IMG/VR virus record: IMGVR_UViG_3300022857_000101
Location: 1-20,264 of that record
Source of the DNA: a virus
Direction: 5' to 3' (one strand)
Length of the DNA: 20,264 bases
The notes under the pieces: model-generated
The model's input: only the letters and a program-made list of their open reading frames with translations
The model's database searches: none
What the model was told of the DNA's origin: nothing
Made by a program: the position numbers and the translations under genes
Part shown: positions 7,113 through 14,142 of the stretch, one piece after another
Layout of the letters: each line of letters starts with the position of its first letter
Numbering within the stretch: position 1 is the first letter of the stretch

Positions 7113-7526
7113 ATGATGCAAATATATAAAACGAATTTTCCAACACAACAACAAGGGAAAGATTACCTATTGAATTTAGGGGTAATATTAGAAGTAGAAA
7201 ACGAAATAGTCTTTGCACCAACAACAGCAGCAGTTGTCTATATAGGTAAGGTTGTAGAAACACCAGGTACATACGGTCCTGACGGTCACGAGATAACACC
7301 ACCTGTTTACTACCCTGGGTTTGCGATTGACGTTATGTCAAGCTCTGGTTTAGATTTCGGTACTTACGCTGTATATCCAGCAGATGCGTCAGCGCATAGC
7401 TTTTATGGTTGGGCAAAGAATGCAGAAGTGCCGCCAAAAGAGGCAATTATAAATACCAAGCTGGATCCAGAAGTTAAGATCATTGTAGATGTAGAAGATA
7501 AAGCAAAAGCAATAATAGAAGAATAA
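7113..7526 (+). CDS. Small phage protein downstream of the fibre gene (137 aa)
   Basis: I do not recognise this family. The frame begins with two Met codons (7113 and 7116), so the start is uncertain by one residue. The N-terminus (QIYKTNFPTQQQGKDYLLNLGV) looks helical, the middle (about 45-105) beta-rich with VVYIGKVVETPGTYGPDG and VYYPGFAIDVM, and the C-terminus acidic (VDVEDKAKAIIEE). Its position directly after the fibre suggests a fibre partner or another virion surface protein. A putative promoter follows it. Confidence 0.6.
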   Translation: MMQIYKTNFPTQQQGKDYLLNLGVILEVENEIVFAPTTAAVVYIGKVVETPGTYGPDGHEITPPVYYPGFAIDVMSSSGLDFGTYAVYPADASAHSFYGWAKNAEVPPKEAIINTKLDPEVKIIVDVEDKAKAIIEE

Positions 7527-7545
7527 AAACAAGTTTTTTAAAATT

Positions 7546-7563
7546 ACGGGTGATTATATAATA
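7546..7563 (+). promoter_or_regulatory. Putative phage promoter P2 (zincin-gldL-gldM unit)
   Basis: ACGGGTGATTATATAATA matches P1 at 15 of 18 bases and contains the identical core ATTATATAATA. As at P1, six T (7534-7539) lie upstream. The core ends 10 bases before the ATG at 7574. No other putative promoter of this type is seen until 16569, so this one may drive everything from the zincin-like gene through gldL, gldM and terminase to the portal. Confidence 0.5.
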
Positions 7564-7573
7564 AACAAAGAGT

Positions 7574-8500
7574 ATGGCATACAAACAAAATTTCGGTAGA
7601 GACAATTTAACAAACTCAAACATAGCCGCTCTCACTAACGGGGGTACTGATCCAGAAACTGATCCAAAAAAACCAGTAGTAGGACCTGCTGAAAAACAAG
7701 GCGTTAATGACAAGACTAAATTTGGTTATGTTAGACCTGATCCAGAAGGACATAAGTCTACTCTACGTGAACCTTCATCTGCATTAAAAAAACACACTTG
7801 GCAAAGTATGGATCCTATTACTGGAGACAGTAGTAAGTACAAGAATGATAGCATTCTTTCTACACAGAGGGGAATGGATCTTAGTTCTTTAAACAATAGT
7901 CCTGGTGCTAATTCTTTTATGGATACATATAATAATCCTAAGACTAAAGAAATGATGCTTGCACAAACTGATCTTACTAGCAAGCAATACGACAACATGG
8001 TTGTTCAAGGGATGGAGCCTGAAGTTGTAGTTGGAGGAAATGAGTATGGATCTGCTGCGCAGTACAAGAATGGAACTGTTCACATGGGAGAAGATTACGT
8101 AAATGACGCACCAAAGGAAACACATGAAAGATCACATGCTGCTGGGTTTGACGTTATTCAACAAGCAAACATTAAGAGAGTACTTGGTAGTGCACACAAA
8201 CAAGGTAAAGATAATAAGAAAAGCAGAAGCTACACTGAATACATAAACCAGCCTCACGAACAGTACGGAAACTTTGTAGAGTTTAGAGAAGGTTTGGGCT
8301 TAGAACCTGGAACAAAAATACCTCCAGAAGAACTAAAAAAATTAGTAAAGAAAAAAGGTCTTGATCAAAGTGGATTCTACAAAACATATAATGACGAAAA
8401 CTTATCTAATGCATTAGAAAATGTAGCAAGTACGAATGAAAGTAAAGGCAATTCTTTTTCACAAAGGTTTAAAAGAAATAGAGATTCCGTTCTTAGTTAA
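7574..8500 (+). CDS. HExxH zincin-like metallopeptidase candidate (308 aa)
   Basis: Residues 184-188 read HERSH, a perfect HExxH zinc-peptidase motif in the context KETHERSHAAGF. The protein then has YTEYINQPHEQYGNFVEFRE (220-239), where E229 is a candidate third zinc ligand. This HExxH, then Y..x..P.E...F..R arrangement is one I associate with small Bacteroidota phage and plasmid proteins of unknown role. The N-terminal half (1-110) is polar, low in hydrophobics and probably disordered; the C-terminus is basic (SQRFKRNRDS). There is no signal peptide. It is the first gene after promoter P2 and directly precedes gldL. It could be a prohead-type protease, a virion-delivered protease or an inactive structural relative. 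Peptidase function is inferred. Confidence 0.6.
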   Translation: MAYKQNFGRDNLTNSNIAALTNGGTDPETDPKKPVVGPAEKQGVNDKTKFGYVRPDPEGHKSTLREPSSALKKHTWQSMDPITGDSSKYKNDSILSTQRGMDLSSLNNSPGANSFMDTYNNPKTKEMMLAQTDLTSKQYDNMVVQGMEPEVVVGGNEYGSAAQYKNGTVHMGEDYVNDAPKETHERSHAAGFDVIQQANIKRVLGSAHKQGKDNKKSRSYTEYINQPHEQYGNFVEFREGLGLEPGTKIPPEELKKLVKKKGLDQSGFYKTYNDENLSNALENVASTNESKGNSFSQRFKRNRDSVLS

Positions 8501-8513
8501 TAAAATATAAATC

Positions 8514-8529
8514 AATAAAATCTAATCAA
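8514..8529 (+). repeat. Shared 16-base leader, copy 2 (before gldL)
   Basis: AATAAAATCTAATCAA lies three bases before the gldL ATG. It differs by one base (C for T) from the copies before groEL (767-782) and gldM (8952-8967). It is part of the 32-base gap after the zincin-like gene, which shows no other signal. Confidence 0.55.
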
Positions 8530-8532
8530 ATT

Positions 8533-8934
8533 ATGTTAAAATCTAAACAAGAGTTAATCAATATAGTGTATGGCCTTGGGGCCGCGGTTGTAATCATCGG
8601 AGCATTATTTAAAATTATGCACTGGCCTTACGGAAACTTGATGCTTATTATAGGGCTCATAACCGAGGCGGCAGTGTTCGTTATTTCTGCATTTGAAAAA
8701 CCTGAAAAATCTTTAGAGGAATCAACCTCGTTTGTGGGAGAATTAAAATCTTCCAAAGAATACAATGAAGAAATAGAAAAAGCCACATTACAAATGAAAG
8801 CTTTTTCCAAGCAAGCCTCCGATAATAAATTAGTAGCAGAAAAATTAAAAGAACAAATGGGGCAATCGGCAAAAAGTCTTTCCTCATTAAATAAAGTATA
8901 CGGTGGTATGTTATCCGCGATGGGCAAAAGCTAA
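8533..8934 (+). CDS. gldL: GldL homologue, gliding/T9SS motor subunit, shortened (133 aa)
   Basis: GldL is the proton-channel ring protein of the inner-membrane motor that powers gliding and type IX secretion in Bacteroidota. Residues 11-35 (VYGLGAAVVIIGALFKIMHW) form the first membrane helix. Residues 36-54 (LMLIIGLITEAAVFVISAFE) form the second and carry E45, the likely equivalent of the essential motor Glu; K27 and H30 are also kept. The C-terminus, SLNKVYGGMLSAMGKS, is the conserved GldL ending. Host GldL, as I recall for Flavobacterium johnsoniae, is about 215 aa. Here the cytoplasmic coiled middle is some 80 residues shorter, yet the frame is open and both ends are intact. gldM follows after 42 bases, as in host gldKLMN operons, but gldK and gldN are absent. 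Confidence 0.93.
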   Translation: MLKSKQELINIVYGLGAAVVIIGALFKIMHWPYGNLMLIIGLITEAAVFVISAFEKPEKSLEESTSFVGELKSSKEYNEEIEKATLQMKAFSKQASDNKLVAEKLKEQMGQSAKSLSSLNKVYGGMLSAMGKS

Positions 8935-8951
8935 TCTAAATTATACTAAGC

Positions 8952-8967
8952 AATAAAATCTAATTAA
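8952..8967 (+). repeat. Shared 16-base leader, copy 3 (before gldM)
   Basis: AATAAAATCTAATTAA is identical to the copy before groEL and lies 9 bases before the gldM ATG. No Shine-Dalgarno sequence is seen between it and the start. The same element before three genes of bacterial type suggests a shared leader or translation signal. Confidence 0.55.
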
Positions 8968-8976
8968 AATAAAATT

Positions 8977-10569
8977 ATGGCAGGAGGAAAAGAAACCCCC
9001 AGGCAAAAAATGATTAACCTAATGTATTTGGTTTTCATTGCAATGCTGGCATTAAACATGTCAAAAGAAGTATTGTCTGCATTTGGATCGATTAATGAAA
9101 AATTAAACTTAGCTAATGCTAATTATGTCAGCAAAAACAATAAAGCTTTAAATAAGCTACTAAAAAAAGCCGCTACAAATAATGAATTTAAAGTAGCTTC
9201 AGAAATTGCAGATAGTGTACACGAGTTGTCAAACACATACAACAATTATTTAGCATCTCAAAAAAAACTGCTGCTGTCTAATCCTATATTTGTAAATGAC
9301 TCCACTAATGAAAAAACAGAATATGAGGTCATGGACCAATCTGATTTTTTAGATAAGTTGTATTATAGAGGAGGTAAGCTAACGCAAGAGGGGCAAACAT
9401 TTCTAACCCAAATGGATATCTACAGAAATAGTATGACCGCGCTACTTAAAGACGAAGACTCATTGCTGGTTGCTCAAATAAGCGATTATTTTGATTCTAG
9501 TGGCATAAAAGGGGGTGATGGCGTAATTAAAGATTATATAAGCTACAATTATGTAGGCTTCCCATTAGTTTCTTCATTAACTAAAATGACACAAATACAG
9601 AATAGTGTAAATACTATAGAAAACGATGTTCTTTTTTTGTTAGTTAACGACGCCTTAGAGGATGGTGCCGGAATAGAAGAAAATTACAAAGCAATTATGA
9701 TTGCCCCTAGATCTTCTTATTACGCAGGATCTACATTTGATGGCATAATATCTTTGGGGCGAGTAGACACTTCTACTAAGCCGGCTAAAGTTGAATTGTT
9801 ACTTGATGGAAAAGAAATTAAAGAAACCGAATATGAATTTAATCGGGGTAGAATAGCCCTTAAAGTAAGAGCTAGCAAAGCTGGAGATCATAAAATTACA
9901 GGAAAACTTATTTACATGCAAGATGGTAATGAGGTGGAGGTACTTGTAGATAAAAAGTTTACAACTATCAATAAGCCAAACATAGCCACAGTATCATCCG
10001 ATAAAATGAATGTACTGTATAGAGGCGTTTTAAATCCTTTAACTATTTCTTTTAGCGGCGTAAATGATGAAAACATTAAAGTTACGGCTCCGGGCTTATT
10101 AAAGCTAGGCAAAGGTAAATACGGAATTAACGTCACAGGGGTTAAAAGTGGAACTGTAACTGTTAATGTATCAGGAACACTTCCGGACGGAGAGATTGTT
10201 AAAGACAAAGCTTTATTCCGTATTAAGCAGGTGCCTTCTCCACAAGCAACGCTACGAGGGGATATAGCTTCAGAAGGAGAATTTAGGCTTTTGCGATCAA
10301 GCTTACAAAGATCTACAGTAGGAGCTAGTATGGGAAAAGATTTTGATTTTGATCTTCCATTAAAAGTTACCGGATTTAGCGTGTCAATTAGGGGTTATCC
10401 AACAATAGCCGTAGAAGGCAATAGATTTAATGAAAGGGCAATTAGAGCTATCAGCAAAGCAGGAGGAGGTGCCACCGTAAGAATATTTGACATCCAAGCT
10501 AAAATAATTTCAAATTCTAAATATAGAATGCCTAAAGTGGAGCAAATATATATTTCTTTAATAGATTAA
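8977..10569 (+). CDS. gldM: GldM homologue, gliding/T9SS motor subunit, full length (530 aa)
   Basis: GldM is the periplasmic shaft of the GldLM motor: one N-terminal helix sits in the GldL ring, and a dimeric periplasmic rod reaches toward GldK/GldN. The N-terminus is almost the host consensus: TPRQKMINLMYLVFIAMLAL (7-26), with R9, the Arg implicated in proton coupling, then NMSKEVLSAFGSINEKL. The helical D1 region covers about 35-235 and includes NYVGFPLVSSLTKMTQIQNS. The beta domains follow: YYAGSTFDGIISLGR (about 248-262), KMNVLYRGVLNPLTISFSGV (about 345-364) and SGTLPDGEIVKDKALFRIK (about 398-416). The C-terminal domain runs to the stop (FSVSIRGYPTIAVEGNRFN). Length is close to the roughly 510-520 aa of host GldM and no part is missing, so a functional protein is expected. 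Confidence 0.95.
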   Translation: MAGGKETPRQKMINLMYLVFIAMLALNMSKEVLSAFGSINEKLNLANANYVSKNNKALNKLLKKAATNNEFKVASEIADSVHELSNTYNNYLASQKKLLLSNPIFVNDSTNEKTEYEVMDQSDFLDKLYYRGGKLTQEGQTFLTQMDIYRNSMTALLKDEDSLLVAQISDYFDSSGIKGGDGVIKDYISYNYVGFPLVSSLTKMTQIQNSVNTIENDVLFLLVNDALEDGAGIEENYKAIMIAPRSSYYAGSTFDGIISLGRVDTSTKPAKVELLLDGKEIKETEYEFNRGRIALKVRASKAGDHKITGKLIYMQDGNEVEVLVDKKFTTINKPNIATVSSDKMNVLYRGVLNPLTISFSGVNDENIKVTAPGLLKLGKGKYGINVTGVKSGTVTVNVSGTLPDGEIVKDKALFRIKQVPSPQATLRGDIASEGEFRLLRSSLQRSTVGASMGKDFDFDLPLKVTGFSVSIRGYPTIAVEGNRFNERAIRAISKAGGGATVRIFDIQAKIISNSKYRMPKVEQIYISLID

Positions 10570-10602
10570 AAAAAATAACAATTAACAATTAAATTAAATC
10601 AA

Positions 10603-10875
10603 ATGAGTAAAGTAAAACAAATGAAACCAGCACCAGTAAACACAATTACTAAAGACGAGTTAGAGAAGATTACAGGAATTCAAACAGAATTGCAATCTTA
10701 TTTAGCTAACATCGGTGTATTAGAAGTGCAAAAAGCTAAAGCTATCTACCAAGTCAATATGCTTGAAAAAGACATGGACGAAGTAAAAAAAGATGTGGAA
10801 GCAAATTATGGAGCAATTAATATTAATCTTACCGATGGAACTTACGAGAAAATCGAAGTAGCATCTAAAGAGTAA
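10603..10875 (+). CDS. Small coiled-coil phage protein (90 aa)
   Basis: Residues 17-72 form one long predicted helix or coiled coil (KDELEKITGIQTELQSYLAN then EVQKAKAIYQVNMLEKDMDE), followed by a short beta end (GAININLTDGTYEKIE). I recall similar proteins near packaging genes of Bacteroidota phages but know no function. It follows gldM after a 33-base A/T-rich gap with no terminator, and the next gene starts four bases after its stop, so it is probably cotranscribed with gldLM and the packaging genes. Confidence 0.6.
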   Translation: MSKVKQMKPAPVNTITKDELEKITGIQTELQSYLANIGVLEVQKAKAIYQVNMLEKDMDEVKKDVEANYGAININLTDGTYEKIEVASKE

Positions 10876-10879
10876 GGTT

Positions 10880-11107
10880 ATGAGTAGTATTATAAGAAAA
10901 ATTAGTATCGGGGCTGACTATAAAAACGAAGCAATGCATTACTCTGTTAAACAGACAGTTTACGGCGGTCACGAGATTTCTCATATAATATTTCAAGAGT
11001 CTGATAATTCTTATAATATATTTATAAAAAAAGTAGATGAGGTGATGCCGTGGAAGAAGTTTAATTCTAACATGGCAATATCCGTTGAATATGACTTGGA
11101 GTATTAA
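10880..11107 (+). CDS. Small conserved marine-phage protein, DYKNEAMHY type (75 aa)
   Basis: The pattern ISIGADYKNEAMHYSVKQTV, GGHEISHI, SYNIFIKK and KKFNSNMAISVEY recalls a small protein of unknown function in many marine phages, often close to the terminase. It seems beta-rich, with no membrane segment. HEISH at about residue 31 resembles an HExxH motif, but the protein is too short and lacks a zincin helix, so a protease is unlikely. Its stop overlaps the next start (TAATG). Confidence 0.65.
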   Translation: MSSIIRKISIGADYKNEAMHYSVKQTVYGGHEISHIIFQESDNSYNIFIKKVDEVMPWKKFNSNMAISVEYDLEY

Positions 11108-11712
11108 TGCGGAGCATATATGATTTTATCATAAAGCCGGTGGGCAAAAGATATGATAACGAAGTTAAGGTTGGAGAGCATACCCTTGTAACAAATAGCT
11201 CTATAGAAAGTTTTAAGTATGTTAACAATATTGCTGAGGTAGTTGAAACGCCAGTTGCATTTGCAACCCCAATAAAGAAAGGTGATTTGATTGTCGTACA
11301 CCACAATGTGTTCAGGGTATTTTATGACATGAAAGGAACCAAAAAGAATAGTAGATCGTTTTTAAAAGATGATTTATTTTTTTGTAGCACGGATCAAGTT
11401 TACTTATATAAGAAAGCGGATACCTGGAAATCTTTTGGCGATAGGTGTTTTGTAGCACCTGTTAAGAATAGAAACGTTTTAAGCAACAAAAAAACAGCTG
11501 ATCTTATTGGTATACTTAAAATAGGTAATAGCTCCTTAGAGGAGTCTGGAATCAATCCAGGGGACATAATAGGGTTTACGCCGAATAGCGAATGGGAGTT
11601 TGTTATAGACGACCAGATTATGTATTGTATGAAATCAAATGATATTGTTATAAAGTATGGACTCGATAGAAACGAAGAGGAGTATAATAGCCGCTGGGCA
11701 CGAAGCAATTAA
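11107..11712 (+). CDS. Tandem GroES-fold-like protein (201 aa)
   Basis: The C-terminal half resembles a Cpn10 barrel: DRCFVAPVKNRNV, then LIGILKIGNSSLEESGINPGD, then IIGFTPNSEWEFVIDDQIMY and CMKSNDIVIKYG. This follows the GroES order of R-x-x-V-x-P, V-x-V-G, V-K-x-GD-x-V-x-F, I-DG-x-x-Y and M-x-x-SDI. The N-terminal half shows the same order more weakly: YDFIIKPVGKRYDN, VETPVAFATPIKKGDLIVVH, FRVFYDM and FFCSTDQVYLY. So it may be two GroES-like domains in one chain, like chloroplast Cpn20. It starts in a TAATG overlap and its end overlaps the next gene by 56 bases. Whether it caps a chaperonin or is a virion protein with the same fold cannot be decided from sequence. Confidence 0.55.
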   Translation: MRSIYDFIIKPVGKRYDNEVKVGEHTLVTNSSIESFKYVNNIAEVVETPVAFATPIKKGDLIVVHHNVFRVFYDMKGTKKNSRSFLKDDLFFCSTDQVYLYKKADTWKSFGDRCFVAPVKNRNVLSNKKTADLIGILKIGNSSLEESGINPGDIIGFTPNSEWEFVIDDQIMYCMKSNDIVIKYGLDRNEEEYNSRWARSN

Positions 11713-11929
11713 AGAATTAGTAAAGGTAGCAAAAGAAAAGATCGTTGACTCAGAAGAAGATATTTCAGCTGACAGACTTAAAAATGCTGCCGCTACTAAA
11801 AAGCTTTGTATACTAGATGCATTTGAAATACTTAATAGAATACAGGAAGAGGAGGGCATGATTGCGGAAGCTACAAAAGATTCTAACAAACCAGCGTTCA
11901 AAGGATTCGCAGAAGGGAGATCTAAATAA
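11657..11929 (+). CDS. terS: Putative small terminase subunit (90 aa)
   Basis: This is a mostly helical protein: KRSIIAAGHEAIKELVKVAK, then DSEEDISADRLKNAAATKKL and CILDAFEILNRIQEEEGMI. It ends directly at the TerL start in a TAATG overlap. The order, size and helical character suit a small terminase subunit that recognises phage DNA and loads TerL. No clear helix-turn-helix can be named, so the call is by position and character. The start at 11657 lies inside the previous gene (56-base overlap). No later Met fits until residue 68, so this start is likely. Confidence 0.5.
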   Translation: MDSIETKRSIIAAGHEAIKELVKVAKEKIVDSEEDISADRLKNAAATKKLCILDAFEILNRIQEEEGMIAEATKDSNKPAFKGFAEGRSK

Positions 11930-14142
11930 TGGCTTACGAACAACAATTATACGGTATAGTCAAAGACTATATTAGGCCTCAAGCAATTAAGAAAAAGAAT
12001 AGATATGCTAAGTGGGTTTACGGTTATGACAAGGAACACGATGTTGTTGTTATAAGTAAGTCCGGTAAGATAGGGGATATATATTTAATAAGCGGTGTGC
12101 ATATTGCATTGCCTTTATTAGAAGGAAAGCTTAGTGCGAAAGAAACAAAGTGGAAAGCACGCGAATACCCAAAAGAACTTAGCAGAATAAAAAGTGAAGC
12201 AGATTGGATTAAGTATCCTAATGCTTTTAAAGAAAAATGGTATGAGTATATTGACGGCGAGTTTAATAAGAGGGAAGAAGGTTTTTGGTTTAATAACAAA
12301 GGCAACCCTACTTATATTACTGGCGCTCATTACATGTACTTGCAGTGGTCCAAGATTGACGTTGGACAACCTGACTTTAGGGAATCAAACAGGTTATTCT
12401 ACATATTCTGGGAAGCTTGCAAAGCAGACAAGAGAAGCTATGGCATGTGCTACCTTAAAAACAGGAGATCTGGATTTTCTTTCATGGCTTCCGGCGAGAC
12501 CGTTAACCAAGCAACAATATCTTTGGATGCTCGATTTGGTATATTGTCCAAATCTGGCCCCGATGCAAAGAAAATGTTTACAGACAAAGTTGTACCAATA
12601 TCGGTTAACTATCCATTCTTCTTTAAACCAATACAAGACGGAATGGACCGTCCCAAGACAGAACTCGCATACAGGGTTCCCGCTTCAAAATTCACAAGAA
12701 GGAAGCTCGATTCAAACACAAAACCGGAAGAAATCGTTGGTCTCGACACCACGGTCGACTGGAAAAACACAGGGGACAACTCGTACGATGGTGAAAAACT
12801 AAAGCTATTAGTTCACGATGAAAGCGGTAAATGGGAAAGACCAACTAACATACTTAACAACTGGCGAGTAACTAAAACTTGTTTAAGATTAGGTAGCAGA
12901 ATTATCGGTAAGTGTATGATGGGATCAACATCAAACGCTTTAGACAAAGGAGGTAAAAACTTTAAGAAGTTATATGAAGATTCTGATGTAGACCGCCGAA
13001 ACAAAAACGGTCAAACAAAAAGTGGGTTATACAAGTTGTTTATTCCTATGGAATGGAACTACGAAGGCTTTATTGATGAGCACGGTTGGCCTGTATTTGA
13101 AACACCTAAAAAAGAATTGCTTGGTCCTCAGGGAGATGTAATTGACGAAGGTGTTATAAATCATTGGGAGAATGAAGTTGAAGGTTTAAAAGATGATGCA
13201 GATGCATTAAACGAATACTACCGTCAATTCCCAAGAACAGAACAACACGCTTTTAGAGATGAATCGAAGCAATCAATATTTAACTTAACAAAGATCTATC
13301 AGCAGATAGATTATAACGATGAGTTAAGAAACAACACAATGGTTACCAGAGGAAACTTTCAGTGGAAGAATGGTATCAAAGATACCGAAGTAATGTTCTA
13401 CCCTAATAAAGACGGTAGGTTTTATATTACCTGGGTGCCAAATCAAGAACAACAGAATAACATAATAATAAAGAATGGTATTAAGTACCCTGGAAACGAA
13501 CATATTGGAGCTTTTGGCTGCGACAGTTACGATATTAGTGGTGTTGTTGGTGGTGGAGGTTCTAATGGAGCGCTTCATGGATTAACTAAGTTTTCAATGG
13601 AAGACGTACCGCCTAACCATTTCTTTTTAGAATATATCGCAAGGCCTTCAACCGCTGAAATGTTTTTTGAAGACGTGCTTATGGCCATGGTGTTTTACGG
13701 GATGCCGATACTAGCAGAGAATAACAAACCAAGGTTACTCTACTATATAAGAAGAAGAGGGTATCGAGGCTTTAGTATAAACAGACCGGATAGAACTTAT
13801 AACAAATTATCCGTAGCGGAACGTGAAGTAGGTGGTATACCTAACTCAAGTGAGGATATAAAGCAAGCACACGCCTCAGCGATTGAAACATATATAGAAG
13901 ATTTTGTAGGGCAAACAAAAGAAGGGTATGGAGACGTATACCTACAAAGAACATTAGAAGATTGGGCTAAATTCGATATAAACAATCGAACAAAGCATGA
14001 TGCTTCTATAAGCTCAGGATTAGCGCTGATGGCTTGCAACAAGCACAGGTACAGTCCTAAAGGCATAGTGAATAAAAAGAAATACTCCTTAGGCTTCAAG
14101 AAATATGATAATAAAGGGACCACTTCAAAAATAATACAATAG
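11929..14142 (+). CDS. terL: Terminase large subunit, DNA-packaging motor (737 aa)
   Basis: The ATPase-nuclease that pumps phage DNA into the prohead and cuts it. The ATPase domain has a Walker A-like motif LKNRRSGFS (176-184), a Walker B LLVHDE with D297-E298 (293-298), and a coupling motif MMGSTSN (330-336). The RNase H-like nuclease domain has D532 and D535 in GAFGCDSYDIS, and a third acidic candidate D691 in KHDASISSGLALM. The order and spacing are right for a complete TerL. The length is at the upper end for the family, as in crAss-like and other large marine flavophage terminases, with an extra N-terminal region of about 130 residues. The Walker A is the deviant type without GKT. The portal gene starts immediately after the stop. 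Confidence 0.9.
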   Translation: MAYEQQLYGIVKDYIRPQAIKKKNRYAKWVYGYDKEHDVVVISKSGKIGDIYLISGVHIALPLLEGKLSAKETKWKAREYPKELSRIKSEADWIKYPNAFKEKWYEYIDGEFNKREEGFWFNNKGNPTYITGAHYMYLQWSKIDVGQPDFRESNRLFYIFWEACKADKRSYGMCYLKNRRSGFSFMASGETVNQATISLDARFGILSKSGPDAKKMFTDKVVPISVNYPFFFKPIQDGMDRPKTELAYRVPASKFTRRKLDSNTKPEEIVGLDTTVDWKNTGDNSYDGEKLKLLVHDESGKWERPTNILNNWRVTKTCLRLGSRIIGKCMMGSTSNALDKGGKNFKKLYEDSDVDRRNKNGQTKSGLYKLFIPMEWNYEGFIDEHGWPVFETPKKELLGPQGDVIDEGVINHWENEVEGLKDDADALNEYYRQFPRTEQHAFRDESKQSIFNLTKIYQQIDYNDELRNNTMVTRGNFQWKNGIKDTEVMFYPNKDGRFYITWVPNQEQQNNIIIKNGIKYPGNEHIGAFGCDSYDISGVVGGGGSNGALHGLTKFSMEDVPPNHFFLEYIARPSTAEMFFEDVLMAMVFYGMPILAENNKPRLLYYIRRRGYRGFSINRPDRTYNKLSVAEREVGGIPNSSEDIKQAHASAIETYIEDFVGQTKEGYGDVYLQRTLEDWAKFDINNRTKHDASISSGLALMACNKHRYSPKGIVNKKKYSLGFKKYDNKGTTSKIIQ

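Noticed and set aside
783-10569. Window as ordinary host chromosome because groEL, groES, gldL and gldM are present
   Set aside because: The genes are interleaved with fibre, holin, endolysin, terminase, portal and capsid genes on one strand; gldK, gldN and other host genes are missing; GldL is shortened and GroEL lacks its tail. Integration as a prophage is still possible.
10880-11107. HEISH in the 75-aa protein as a metallopeptidase site
   Set aside because: The motif lies in a small beta-rich protein with no active-site helix or third ligand, so it is probably chance.
12194-12802. A 202-codon + strand frame inside terL
   Set aside because: It lies in another frame of a clear TerL ATPase region and has no recognisable domain or start signal.
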